DNA from: Limnomonas spitsbergensis
Lineage: Eukaryota > Chlorophyta > Chlorophyceae > Chlamydomonadales
Direction: 5' to 3'
Assembly: GCA_037349105.1 (NCBI GenBank)
Contig: JAYJMM010000036.1
Span: forward strand, 2,020,001-2,084,000
Length of the DNA stretch: 64,000 nucleotides
Shown here: piece after piece, positions 26,916 through 40,100 of the stretch
How the letters are laid out: each line of letters starts with the position of its first letter
How positions within the stretch are numbered: the first letter of the stretch is position 1
Notes under the pieces: generated by a model
Told to the model about the DNA's origin: nothing
What the model saw: the letters and a program-made list of their open reading frames with translations, nothing else
The model's database searches: none
Made by a program: the position numbers and the translations under genes

Positions 26916-29900
26916 CTACATCCCTGCCCTCTGCCCTCTGCTTGCTGCATCTCTGCCCTCTGCCCTCTGCTTGCTGCATCCCTGCCCTCTGCCGTCTGCT
27001 TGCTGCATCTCTGCCCTCTGTCCTCTACTTGCTGCATCCCTGCCCTCTGCCCTCTGCTTGCTGCATCTCTGCCCTCTGCCCTCTGCTTGCTGCATCTCTG
27101 CCCTCTGCCCTCTGCTTGCTACATCCCTGCCCTCTGCCCTCTGCTTGCTGCATCCCTGCCCTCTGCCCTCTGCTTGCTGCATCCCTGCCCTCTGCCCTCT
27201 GCTTGCTGCATCCCTGCCCTCTGCCCTCTGCTTGCTGCATCTCTGCCCTCTGCCCTCTGCTTGCTGCATCCCTGCCCTCTGCCCTCTGCTTGCTGCATCT
27301 CTGCCCTCTGCCCTCTGCTTGCTGCATCCCTGCCCTCTGCCCTCTGCTTGCTGCATCCCTGCCCTCTGCCCTCTGCTTGCTGCATCTCTGCCCTCTGCCC
27401 TCTGCTTGCTACATCTCTGCCCTCTGCCCTCTGGTTGCTGCATCTCTGCCCTCTGCTTGCTGCATCTCTGCCGTCTGCCCTCTGCTTGCTGCATCCCTGC
27501 CCTCTGCCCTCTGCTTGCTGCATCTCTGCCCTCTGCCCTCTGCTTGCTACATCCCTGCCCTCTGCCCTCTGCTTGCTACATCCCTGCCCTCTGCCGTCTG
27601 CTTGCTACATCTCTGCCCTCTGCCCTCTGCTTGCTACATCCCTGCCCTCTGCCCTCTGCTTGCTGCATCTCTGCCCTCTGCCCTCTGCTTGCTGCATCCC
27701 TGCCCTCTGCCGTCTGCTTGCTGCATCCCTGCCCTCTGCCCTCTGCTTGCTACAACCCTGCCCTCTGCCGTCTGCTTGCTGCATCTCTGCCCTCTGCCCT
27801 CTGCTTGCTGCATCCCTGCCCTCTGCCCTCTGCTTGCTGCATCTCTGCCCTCTGCCCTCTGCTTGCTACATCTCTGCCCTCTGCCCTCTGCTTGCTACAT
27901 CCCTGCCCTCTGCCCTCTGCTTGCTGCATCTCTGCCCTCTGCCCTCTGCTTGCTGCATCCCTGCCCTCTGCCGTCTGCTTGCTGCATCTCTGCCCTCTGT
28001 CCTCTGCTTGCTACATCCCTGCCCTCTGCCCTCTGCTTGCTGCATCTCTGCCCTCTGCCCTCTGCTTGCTGCATCTCTGCCCTCTGCCCTCTGCTTGCTA
28101 CATCCCTGCCCTCTGCCCTCTGCTTGCTGCATCCCTGCCCTCTGCCCTTTGCTTGCTGCATCTCTGCCCTCTGCCCTCTGCTTGCTACATCTCTGCCCTC
28201 TGCCCTCTGGTTGCTGCATCTCTGCCCTCTGCTTGCTGCATCTCTGCCGTCTGCCCTCTGCTTGCTGCATCCCTGCCCTCTGCCCTCTGCTTGCTGCATC
28301 TCTGCCCTCTGCCCTCTGCTTGCTACATCCCTGCCCTCTGCCCTCTGCTTGCTACATCCCTGCCCTCTGCCGTCTGCTTGCTACATCTCTGCCCTCTGCC
28401 CTCTGCTTGCTACATCCCTGCCCTCTGCCCTCTGCTTGCTGCATCTCTGCCCTCTGCCCTCTGCTTGCTGCATCCCTGCCCTCTGCCGTCTGCTTGCTGC
28501 ATCCCTGCCCTCTGCCCTCTGCTTGCTACATCCCTGCCCTCTGCCGTCTGCTTGCTGCATCTCTGCCCTCTGCCCTCTGCTTGCTGCATCCCTGCCCTCT
28601 GCCCTCTGCTTGCTGCATCTCTGCCCTCTGCCCTCAGCTTGCTACATCTCTGCCCTCTGCCCTCTGCTTGCTACATCCCTGCCCTCTGCCCTCTGCTTGC
28701 TGCATCTCTGCCCTCTGCCCTCTGCTTGCTGCATCCCTGCCCTCTGCCGTCTGCTTGCTGCATCTCTGCCCTCTGTCCTCTGCTTGCTACATCCCTGCCC
28801 TCTGCCCTCTGCTTGCTGCATCTCTGCCCTCTGCCCTCTGCTTGCTGCATCTCTGCCCTCTGCCCTCTGCTTGCTACATCCCTGCCCTCTGCCCTCTGCT
28901 TGCTGCATCCCTGCCCTCTGCCCTCTGCTTGCTGCATCCCTGCCCTCTGCCCTCTGCTTGCTGCATCCCTGCCCTCTGCCCTCTGCTTGCTGCATCTCTG
29001 CCCTCTGCCCTCTGCTTGCTGCATCCCTGCCCTCTGCCCTCTGCTTGCTGCATCTCTGCCCTCTGCCCTCTGCTTGCTGCATCCCTGCCCTCTGCCCTCT
29101 GCTTGCTGCATCCCTGCCCTCTGCCCTCTGCTTGCTGCATCTCTGCCCTCTGCCCTCTGCTTGCTACATCTCTGCCCTCTGCCCTCTGGTTGCTGCATCT
29201 CTGCCCTCTGCTTGCTGCATCTCTGCCCTCTGCCCTCTGCTTGCTGCATCCCTGCCCTCTGCCCTCTGCTTGCTGCATCTCTGCCCTCTGCCCTCTGCTT
29301 GCTACATCTCTGCCCTCTGCCCTCTGCTTGCTACATCCCTGCCCTCTGCCGTCTGCTTGCTACATCTCTGCCCTCTGCCCTCTGCTTGCTGCATCTCTGC
29401 CCTCTGCCCTCTGCTTGCTGCATCCCTGCCCTCTGCCCTCTGCTTGCTGCATCTCTGCCCTCTGCCCTCTGCTTGCTGCATCCCTGCCCTCTGCCCTCTG
29501 CTTGCTACATCTCTGCCCTCTGCCCTCTGCTTGCTACATCCCTGCCCTCTGCCCTCTGCTTGCTGCATCCCTGCCCTCTGCCCTCTGCTTGCTGCATCTC
29601 TGCCCTCTGCCCTCTGCTTGCTGCATCCCTGCCCTCTGCCCTCTGCTTGCTGCATCTCTGCCCTCTGCCCTCTGCTTGCTGCATCCCTGCCCTCTGCCCT
29701 CTGCTTGCTGCATCCCTGCCCTCTGCCCTCTGCTTGCTGCATCTCTGCCCTCTGCCCTCTGCTTGCTGCATCTCTGCCCTCTGCCCTCTGCTTGCTGCAT
29801 CTCTGCCCGCTGCTTGCTGCATCTCTGCCCTCTGCCCTCTGCTTGCTGCATCCCTGCCCTCTGCCCTCTGCTTGCTGCATCTCTGCCCTCTGCCCTCTGC

Positions 29901-32900
29901 TTGCTACATCTCTGCCCTCTGCCCTCTGCTTGCTACATCCCTGCCCTCTGCCGTCTGCTTGCTACATCCCTGCCCTCTGCCCTCTGCTTGCTGCATCTCT
30001 GCCCTCTGCCCTCTGCTTGCTGCATCCCTGCCCTCTGCCCTCTGCTTGCTGCATCTCTGCCCTCTGCCCTCTGCTTGCTGCATCCCTGCCCTCTGCCCTC
30101 TGCTTGCTACATATCTGCCCTCTGCCCTCTGCCCTCTGCTTGCTACATCCCTGCCCTCTGCCCTCTGCTTGCTGCATCCCTGCCCTCTGCCCTCTGCTTG
30201 CTGCATCCCTGCCCTCTGCCCTCTGCTTGCTACATCTCTGCCCTCTGCTTGCTGCATCCCTGCCCTCTGCCCTCTGCTTGCTGCATATCTGCCCTCTGCC
30301 CTCTGCTTGCTACATCTCTGCCCTCTGCCCTCTGCTTGCTGCATCCCTGCCCTCTGCCCTCTGCTTGCTGCATCTCTGCCCTCTGCCCTCTGCTTGCTGC
30401 ATCCCTGCCCTCTGCCCTCTGCTTGCTACATCTCTGCCCTCTGCCCTCTGCCCTCTGCCCTCTGCTTGCTGCATCTCTGCCCTCTGCCCTCTGCTTGCTG
30501 CATCTCTGCCCTCTGCCCTCTGCTTGCTGCATCCCTGCCCTCTGCCCTCTTCTTGCTGCATCCCTGCCCTCTGCCCTCTGCTTGCTACATCCCTGCCCTC
30601 TGCCCTCTGCTTGCTACATCCCTGCCCTCTGCCCTCTGCTTGCTGCATCCCTGCCCTCTGCCCTCTGCTTGCTACATCCCTGCCCTCTGCTCTCTGCTTG
30701 CTGCATCTCTGCCCTCTGCCCTCTGCTTGCTGCATCCCTGCCCTCTGCCCTCTGCTTGCTACATCTCTGCCCTCTGCCCTCTGCTTGCTGCATCCCTGCC
30801 ATCTGCCCTCTGCTTGCTGCATCTCTGCCCTCTGCCCTCTGCTTGCTTCATCTCTGCCCTCTGCCCTCTGCTTGCTGCATCCCTGCCCTCTGCCCTCTGC
30901 TTGCTGCATCTCTGCCCTCTGCTTGCTGCATCCCTGCCCTCTGCCCTCTGCTTGCTGCATCCCTGCCCTCTGCCCTCTGCTTGCTACATCCCTGCCCTCT
31001 GCCCTCTGCTTGCTGCATCCCTGCCCTCTGCCCTCTGCTTGCTACATCCCTGCCCTCTGCCCTCTGCTTGCTGCATCCCTGCCCTCTGCCCTCTGCTTGC
31101 TACATCCCTGCCCTCTGCCCTCTGCTTGCTGCATCCCTGCCCTCTGCCCTCTGCTTGCTGCATCTCTGCTCTCTGCCCTCTGCTTGCTACATCCCTGCCC
31201 TCTGCCGTCTGCTTGCTACATCCCTGCCCTCTGCCCTCTGCTTGCTGCATCTCTGCCCTCTGCCCTCTGCTTGCTGCATCCCTGCCCTCTGCCCTCTGCT
31301 TGCTGCATCTCTGCCCTCTGCCCTTTGCTTGCTGCATCCATGCCCTCTGCCCTCTGCTTGCTACATCTCTGCCCTCTGCCCTCTGCTTGCTACATCCCTG
31401 CCCTCTGCCCTCTGCTTGCTGCATCCCTGCCCTCTGCCCTCTGCTTGCTGCATCTCTGCCCTCTGCCCTCTGCTTGCTGCATCCCTGCCCTCTGCCCTCT
31501 GCTTGCTGCATCTCTGCCCTCTGCCCTCTGCTTGCTGCATCCCTGCCCTCTGCCCTCTGCTTGCTGCATCCCTGCCCTCTGCCCTTTGCTTGCTGCATCT
31601 CTGCCCTCTGCCCTCTGCTTGCTGCATCTCTGCCCTCTGCCCTCTGCTTGCTGCATCTCTGCCCTCTGCTTGCTGCATCTCTGCCCTCTGCCCTCTGCTT
31701 GCTGCATCCCTGCCCTCTGCCCTCTGCTTGCTGCATCTCTGCCCTCTGCCCTCTGCTTGCTACATCTCTGCCCTCTGCCCTCTGCTTGCTACATCCCTGC
31801 CCTCTGCCGTCTGCTTGCTACATCCCTGCCCTCTGCCCTCTGCTTGCTGCATCTCTGCCCTCTGCCCTCTGCTTGCTGCATCCCTGCCCTCTGCCCTCTG
31901 CTTGCTGCATCTCTGCCCTCTGCCCTCTGCTTGCTGCATCCCTGCCCTCTGCCCTCTGCTTGCTACATATCTGCCCTCTGCCCTCTGCCCTCTGCTTGCT
32001 ACATCCCTGCCCTCTGCCCTCTGCCCTCTGCTTGCTGCATCCCTGCCCTCTGCCCCCTGCTTGCTGCATCCCTGCCCTCTGCCCTCTGCTTGCTACATCT
32101 CTGCCCTCTGCTTGCTGCATCCCTGCCCTCTGCCCTCTGCTTGCTGCATATCTGCCCTCTGCCCTCTGCTTGCTACATCTCTGCCCTCTGCCCTCTGCTT
32201 GCTGCATCCCTGCCCTCTGCCCTCTGCTTGCTGCATCTCTGCCCTCTGCCCTCTGCTTGCTGCATCCCTGCCCTCTGCCCTCTGCTTGCTACATCTCTGC
32301 CCTCTGCCCTCTGCCCTCTGCTTGCTGCATCTCTGCCCTCTGCCCTCTGCTTGCTGCATCTCTGCCCTCTGCCCTCTGCTTGCTGCATCCCTGCCCTCTG
32401 CCCTCTTCTTGCTGCATCCCTGCCCTCTGCCCTCTGCTTGCTACATCCCTGCCCTCTGCCCTCTGCTTGCTACATCCCTGCCCTCTGCCCTCTGCTTGCT
32501 GCATCCCTGCCCTCTGCCCTCTGCTTGCTACATCCCTGCCCTCTGCTCTCTGCTTGCTGCATCTCTGCCCTCTGCCCTCTGCTTGCTGCATCCCTGCCCT
32601 CTGCCCTCTGCTTGCTACATCTCTGCCCTCTGCCCTCTGCTTGCTGCATCCCTGCCATCTGCCCTCTGCTTGCTGCATCTCTGCCCTCTGCCCTCTGCTT
32701 GCTTCATCTCTGCCCTCTGCCCTCTGCTTGCTGCATCCCTGCCCTCTGCCCTCTGCTTGCTGCATCTCTGCCCTCTGCTTGCTGCATCCCTGCCCTCTGC
32801 CCTCTGCTTGCTGCATCCCTGCCCTCTGCCCTCTGCTTGCTACATCCCTGCCCTCTGCCCTCTGCTTGCTGCATCCCTGCCCTCTGCCCTCTGCTTGCTA

Positions 32901-35600
32901 CATCCCTGCCCTCTGCCCTCTGCTTGCTGCATCCCTGCCCTCTGCCCTCTGCTTGCTACATCCCTGCCCTCTGCCCTCTGCTTGCTGCATCCCTGCCCTC
33001 TGCCCTCTGCTTGCTGCATCTCTGCCCTCTGCCCTCTGCTTGCTACATCCCTGCCCTCTGCCGTCTGCTTGCTACATCCCTGCCCTCTGCCCTCTGCTTG
33101 CTACATCCCTGCCCTCTGCCCTCTGCTTGCTGCATCCCTGCCCTCTGCCCTCTGCTTGCTGCATCTCTGCCCTCTGCCCTCTGCTTGCTGCATCCCTGCC
33201 CTCTGCCCTCTGCTTGCTACATATCTGCCCTCTGCCCTCTGCCCTCTGCTTGCTACATCCCTGCCCTCTGCCCTCTGCCCTCTGCTTGCTGCATCCCTGC
33301 CCTCTGCCCTCTGCTTGCTGCATCCCTGCCCTCTGCCCTCTGCTTGCTACATCTCTGCCCTCTGCTTGCTGCTTCCCTGCCCTCTGCCCTCTGCTTGCTG
33401 CATATCTGCCCTCTGCCCTCTGCTTGCTACATCTCTGCCCTCTGCCCTCTGCTTGCTGCATCCCTGCCCTCTGCCCTCTGCTTGCTGCATCTCTGCCCTC
33501 TGCCCTCTGCTTGCTGCATCCCTGCCCTCTGCCCTCTGCTTGCTACATCTCTGCCCTCTGCCCTCTGCCCTCTGCTTGCTGCATCTCTGCCCTCTGCCCT
33601 CTGCTTGCTGCATCTCTGCCCTCTGCCCTCTGCTTGCTGCATCCCTGCCCTCTGCCCTCTTCTTGCTGCATCCCTGCCCTCTACCCTCTGCTTGCTACAT
33701 CCCTGCCCTCTGCCCTCTGCTTGCTACATCCCTGCCCTCTGCCCTCTGCTTGCTGCATCCCTGCCCTCTGCCCTCTGCTTGCTACATCCCTGCCCTCTGC
33801 TCTCTGCTTGCTGCATCTCTGCCCTCTGCCCTCTGCTTGCTGCATCCCTGCCCTCTGCCCTCTGCTTGCTACATCTCTGCCCTCTGCCCTCTGCTTGCTA
33901 CATCCCTGCCCTCTGCTCTCTGCTTGCTGCATCTCTGCCCTCTGCCCTCTGCTTGCTGCATCCCTGCCCTCTGCCCTCTGCTTGCTACATCTCTGCCCTC
34001 TGCCCTCTGCTTGCTGCATCCCTGCCCTCTGCCCTCTGCTTGCTGCATCTCTGCCCTCTGCCCTCTGCTTGCTTCATCTCTGCCCTCTGCCCTCTGCTTG
34101 CTGCATCCCTGCCCTCTGCCCTCTGCTTGCTGCATCTCTGCCCTCTGCTTGCTGCATCCCTGCCCTCTGCCCTCTGCTTGCTGCATCCCTGCCCTCTGCC
34201 CTCTGCTTGCTACATCCCTGCCCTCTGCCCTCTGCTTGCTGCATCCCTGCCCTCTGCCCTCTGCTTGCTACATCCCTGCCCTCTGCCCTCTGCTTGCTGC
34301 ATCCCTGCCCTCTGCCCTCTGCTTGCTACATCCCTGCCCTCTGCCCTCTGCTTGCTGCATCCCTGCCCTCTGCCCTCTGCTTGCTGCATCTCTGCCCTCT
34401 GCCCTCTGCTTGCTACATCCCTGCCCTCTGCCCTCTGCTTGCTACATCCCTGCCCTCTGCCCTCTGCTTGCTACATCCCTGCCCTCTGCCCTCTGCTTGC
34501 TGCATCCCTGCCCTCTGCTCTCTGCTTGCTGCATCTCTGCCCTCTGCCCTCTGCTTGCTACATCCCTGCCCTCTGCCCTCTGCTTGCTACATCCCTGCCC
34601 TCTGCCCTCTGCTTGCTGCATCCCTGCCCTCTGCCCTCTGCTTGCTGCATCTCTGCCCTCTGCCCTCTGCTTGCTGCATCCCTGCCCTCTGCCCTCTGCT
34701 TGCTACATATCTGCCCTCTGCCCTCTGCCCTCTGCTTGCTACATCCCTGCCCTCTGCCCTCTGCCCTCTGCCCTCTGCTTGCTGCATCCCTGCCCTCTGC
34801 CCTCTGCTTGCTGCATCCCTGCCCTCTGCCCTCTGCTTGCTACATCTCTGCCCTCTGCTTGCTGCTTCCCTGCCCTCTGCCCTCTGCTTGCTGCATATCT
34901 GCCCTCTGCCCTCTGCTTGCTACATCTCTGCCCTCTGCCCTCTGCTTGCTGCATCCCTGCCCTCTGCCCTCTGCTTGCTGCATCTCTGCCCTCTGCCCTC
35001 TGCTTGCTGCATCCCTGCCCTCTGCCCTCTGCTTGCTACATCTCTGCCCTCTGCCCTCTGCCCTCTGCTTGCTGCATCTCTGCCCTCTGCCCTCTGCTTG
35101 CTGCATCTCTGCCCTCTGCCCTCTGCTTGCTGCATCCCTGCCCTCTGCCCTCTTCTTGCTGCATCCCTGCCCTCTACCCTCTGCTTGCTACATCCCTGCC
35201 CTCTGCCCTCTGCTTGCTACATCCCTGCCCTCTGCCCTCTGCTTGCTGCATCCCTGCCCTCTGCCCTCTGCTTGCTACATCCCTGCCCTCTGCTCTCTGC
35301 TTGCTGCATCTCTGCCCTCTGCCCTCTGCTTGCTGCATCCCTGCCCTCTGCCCTCTGCTTGCTACATCTCTGCCCTCTGCCCTCTGCTTGCTGCATCCCT
35401 GCCATCTGCCCTCTGCTTGCTGCATCTCTGCCCTCTGCCCTCTGCTTGCTTCATCTCTGCCCTCTGCCCTCTGCTTGCTGCATCCCTGCCCTCTGCCCTC
35501 TGCTTGCTGCATCTCTGCCCTCTGCTTGCTGCATCCCTGCCCTCTGCCCTCTGCTTGCTGCATCCCTGCCCTCTGCCCTCTGCTTGCTACATCCCTGCCC
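26916..35600. repeat. Left satellite domain with 0.8-1.9 kb higher-order repeats
   Basis: Matching variant strings recur at shorter periods than on the right: 27494 to 29249 (1,755 bp, made of 776 + 979 steps), 29880 to 31736 (1,856 bp), then 32359, 33613 and 35106 (1,254 and 1,493 bp). CATATCTGCC, TTCTTGCTGC and GCTTCATC variants mark this domain. Confidence 0.75.
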
Positions 35601-37152
35601 TCTGCCCTCTGCTTGCTGCATCCCTGCCCTCTGCCCTCTGCTTGCTACATCCCTGCCCTCTGCCCTCTGCTTGCTGCATCCCTGCCCTCTGCCCTCTGCT
35701 TGCTACATCCCTGCCCTCTGCCCTCTGCTTGCTGCATCCCTGCCCTCTGCCCTCTGCTTGCTGCATCTCTGCCCTCTGCCCTCTGCTTGCTACATCCCTG
35801 CCCTCTGCTTGCTGCATCCCTGCCCTCTGCCCTCTGCTTGCTACATCTCTGCCCACTGCACTCTGCTTGCTGCATCCCTGCCCTCTGCCCTCTGCTTGCT
35901 ACATCTCTGCCCTCTGCCGTCTGCTTGCTGCATTCCTGCCCTCTGCCCTCTGCCCTCTGCTTGCTGCATCCCTGCCCTCTGCCCTCTGCTTGCTACATCC
36001 CTGCCCTCTGCCCTCTGGTTGCTGCATCCCTGCCCTCTGCCCTCTGCTTGCTACATCTCTGCCCTCTGCCGTCTGCTTGCTGCATCCCTGCCCTCTGCCC
36101 TCTGCCCTCTGCTTGCTGCATCCCTGCCCTCTGCCCTCTGCTTGCTGCATCCCTGACCTCTGCCCTCTGCTTGCTACATCTCTGCCCTCTGCCCTCTGCT
36201 TGCTGCATCCCTGCCCTCTGCCCTCTGCTTGCTGCATCTCTGCCCGCTGCCCTCTGCTTGCTGCATCCCTGCCCTCTGCCCTCTCCTTGCTACATCCCTG
36301 CCCTCTGCCCTCTGCTTGCTGCATCCCTGCCCTCTGCCCTCTGCTTGCTGCATCTCTGCCCTCTGCCCTCTGCTTGCTACATCTCTGCCCTTTGCCCTCT
36401 GCTTGCTGCATCCCTGCCCTCTGCCCTCTGCTTGCTACATCCCTGCCCTCTGCCCTCTGCTTGCTGCATCCCTGCCCTCTGCCCTCTGCTTGCTGCATCC
36501 CTGCCCTCTGCCCTCTGCTTGCTACATCCCTGCCCTCTGCCCTCTGCTTGCTGCATCCCTGCCCTCTGCCCTCTGCTTGCTGCATCCCTGCCCTCTGCCA
36601 TCTGCTTGCTGCATCTCTTCCCTCTGCCCTCTGCTTGCTGCATCCCTGCCCTCTGCCCTCTGCTTGCTGCATCCCTGCCCTCTGCCCTCTGTTTGCTGCA
36701 TCCCTGCCCTCTGCCCTCTGCTTGCTGCATCCCTGCCCTTTGCCCTCTGCTTGCTGCATCCCTGCCCTCTGCCCTCTGCTTGCTGCATCCCTGCCCTCTG
36801 CCCTCTGGTTGCTGCATCCCTGCCCTCTGCCCTCTGCTTGCTGCATCCCTGCCCTCTGCCCTCTGCTTGCTGCATCCCTGCCCTCTGCTTGCTGCATCCC
36901 TGCCCTCTGCCCTCTGGTTGCTACATCCCTGCCCTCTGCCCTCTGCTTGCTGCATCTCTGCCCTCTGCCCTCTGCTTGCTGCATCCCTGCCCTCTGCCCT
37001 CTGCTTGCTGCATCCCTGCCCTCTGCCCTCTGCTTGCTGCATCCCTGCCTTCTGCCCTCTGCTTGCTGCATCTCTGCCCTCTGCCCTCTGCTTGCTACAT
37101 CCCTGCCCTCTGCCCTCTGCTTGCTACATCCCTGCCCTCTGCCCTCTGCTTG

Positions 37153-40100
37153 CTACATCCCTGCCCTCTGCCCTCTGCTTGCTACATCCCTGCCCTCTGC
37201 CCTCTGGTTGCTACATCTCTGCCCTCTGCCCTCTGCTTGCTGCATCCCTGCCCTCTGCCCTCTGCTTGCTGCATCCATGCCCTCTGCTTGCTGCATCCCT
37301 GCCCTCTGCCCTCTGCTTGCTACATCCCTGCCCTCTGCCCTCTGCTTGCTGCATCTCTGCCCTCTGCCCTCTGCTTGCTGCATCCCTGCCCTCTGCCGTC
37401 TGTTTGCTACATCCCTGCCCTCTGCCGTCTGCTTGCTACATCCCTGCCCTCTGCCCTCTGCTTGCTGCATCTCTGCCCTCTGCCCTCTGGTTGCTGCATC
37501 CCTGCCCTCTGCCCTCTGCTTGCTGCATCTCTGCCCTCTGCCCTCTGCTTGCTGCATCCCTGCCCTCTGCCCTCTGCTTGCTACATCTCTGCCCTCTGCC
37601 CTCTGCCCTCTGCTTGCTACATCCCTGCCCTCTGCCCTCTGCTTGCTGCATCCCTGCCCTCTGCCCTCTGCTTGCTGCATCCCTGCCCTCTGCCCCCTGC
37701 TTGCTACATCTCTGCCCTCTACTTGCTGCATCCCTGTCCTCTGCCCTCTGCTTGCTGCATCTCTGCCCTCTACCCTCTGCTTGCTACATCTCTGCCCTCT
37801 GCCCTCTGCTTGCTGCATCCCTGCCCTCTGCCCTCTGCTTGCTACATCTCTGCCCTCTGCCCTCTGCTTGCTGCATCCCTGCCCTCTGCCCTCTGCTTGC
37901 TGCATCCATGCCCTCTGCTTGCTGCATCCCTGCCCTCTGCCCTCTGCTTGCTACATCTCTGCCCTCTGCCGTCTGCTTGCTGCATTCCTGCCCTCTGCCC
38001 TCTGCCCTCTGCTTGCTGCATCCCTGCCCTCTGCCCTCTGCTTGCTACATCCCTGCCCTCTGCCCTCTGCTTGCTGCATCCCTGCCCTCTGCCCTCTGCT
38101 TGCTACATCTCTGCCCTCTGCCGTCTGCTTGCTGCATCCCTGCCCTCTGCCCTCTGCCCTCTGCTTGCTGCATCCCTGCCCTCTGCCCTCTGCCCTCTGC
38201 TTGCTGCATCCCTGCCCTCTGCCCTCTGCTTGCTACATCTCTGCCCTCTGCCCTCTGCTTGCTGCATCCCTGCCCTCTGCCCTCTGCTTGCTGCATCTCT
38301 GCCCGCTGCCCTCTGCTTGCTGCATCCCTGCCCTCTGCCCTCTCCTTGCTACATCCCTGCCCTCTGCCCTCTGCTTGCTGCATCCCTGCCCTCTGCCCTC
38401 TGCTTGCTGCATCCCTGCCCTCTGCCCTCTGCTTGCTACATCTCTGCCCTCTGCCCTCTGCTTGCTGCATCCCTGCCCTCTGCCCTCTGCTTGCTACATC
38501 CCTGCCCTCTGCCCTCTGCTTGCTGCATCCCTGCCCTCTGCCCTCTGCTTGCTGCATCCCTGCCCTCTGCCCTCTGCTTGCTACATCCCTGCCCTCTGCC
38601 CTCTGCTTGCTGCATCCCTGCCCTCTGCCCTCTGCCCTCTGCTTGCTGCATCTCTGCCCTCTGCCCTCTGCTTGCTGCATCCCTGCCCTCTGCCCTCTGC
38701 TTGCTACATCCCTGCCCTCTGCCCTCTGCTTGCTACATCCCTGCCCTCTGCCCTCTGCTTGCTGCATCCCTGCCCTCTGCCCTCTGCTTGCTGCATCTCT
38801 GCCCTCTGCCCTCTGCTTGCTACATCCCTGCCCTCTGCCCTCTGCTTGCTGCATCCCTGCCCTCTGCCCTCTGCTTGCTGCATCCCTGCCCACTTCCCTC
38901 TGCTTGCTGCATCCCTGCCCTCTGCCCTCTGCTTGCTACATCTCTGCCCTCTGCCGTCTGGTTGCTGCATTCCTGCCCTCTGCCCTCTGCTTGCTGCATC
39001 CCTGCCCTCTGCCCTCTGCTTGCTACATCCCTGCCCTCTGCCCTCTGGTTGCTGCATCCCTGCCCTCTGCCCTCTGCTTGCTACATCTCTGCCCTCTGCC
39101 GTCTGCTTGCTGCATCTCTGCACTCTGCCCTCTGCTTGCTGCATCTCTGCCCTCTGCCCTCTGGTTGCTGCATCCCTGCCCTCTGCCCTCTGCTTGCTGC
39201 ATCCCTGCCCTCTGCCCTCTGCTTGTTGCATCCCTGCCCTCTGCCCTCTGCTTGCTGCATCTCTGCCCTCTGCCCTCTGCTTGCTGCATCCCTGCCCTCT
39301 GCCCTCTGCTTGCTGCATCCCTGCCCTCTGCCCTCTGCTTGCTGCATCCCTGTCCTCTGCCCTCTGCTTGCTGCATCTCTGCCCTCTGCCCTCTGCCCTC
39401 TGCATCTCTGCCCTCTGCCCTCTGCTTGCTACATCTCTGCCCTCTGCTTGCTGCATCCCTGCCCTCTGCCCTCTGCTTGCTACATCTCTGCCCTCTGCCC
39501 TCTGCTTGCTACATCTCTGCCCTCTGCCCTCTGCCCTCTGCTTGCTGCATCCCTGCCCTCTGCCCTCTGTTTGCTACATCCCTGCCCTCTGCCCTCTGGT
39601 TGCTGCATCCCTGCCCTCTGCCCTCTGCTTGCTACATCTCTGCCCTCTGCCGTCTGCTTGCTGCATCCCTGCCCTCTGCCCTCTGCTTGCTGCATCCCTG
39701 CCCTCTGCCCTCTGCCCTCTGCTTGCTGCATCCCTGCCCTCTGCCCTCTGCTTGCTACATCTCTGCCCTCTGCCCTCTGCTTGCTGCATCCCTGCCCTCT
39801 GCCCTCTGCTTGCTGCATCTCTGCCCTCTGCCCTCTGCTTGCTACATCCCTGCCCTCTGCCCTCTCCTTGCTACATCCCTGCCCTCTGCCCTCTGCTTGC
39901 TGCATCCCTGCCCTCTGCCATCTGCTTGCTGCATCTCTTCCCTCTGCCCTCTGCTTGCTGCATCCCTGCCCTCTGCCCTCTGGTTGCTGCATCCCTGCCC
40001 TCTGCCCTCTGCTTGCTGCATCCCTGCCCTCTGCCCTCTGCTTGCTGCATCCCTGCCCTTTGCCCTCTGCTTGCTGCATCCCTGCCCTCTGGTTGCTGCA

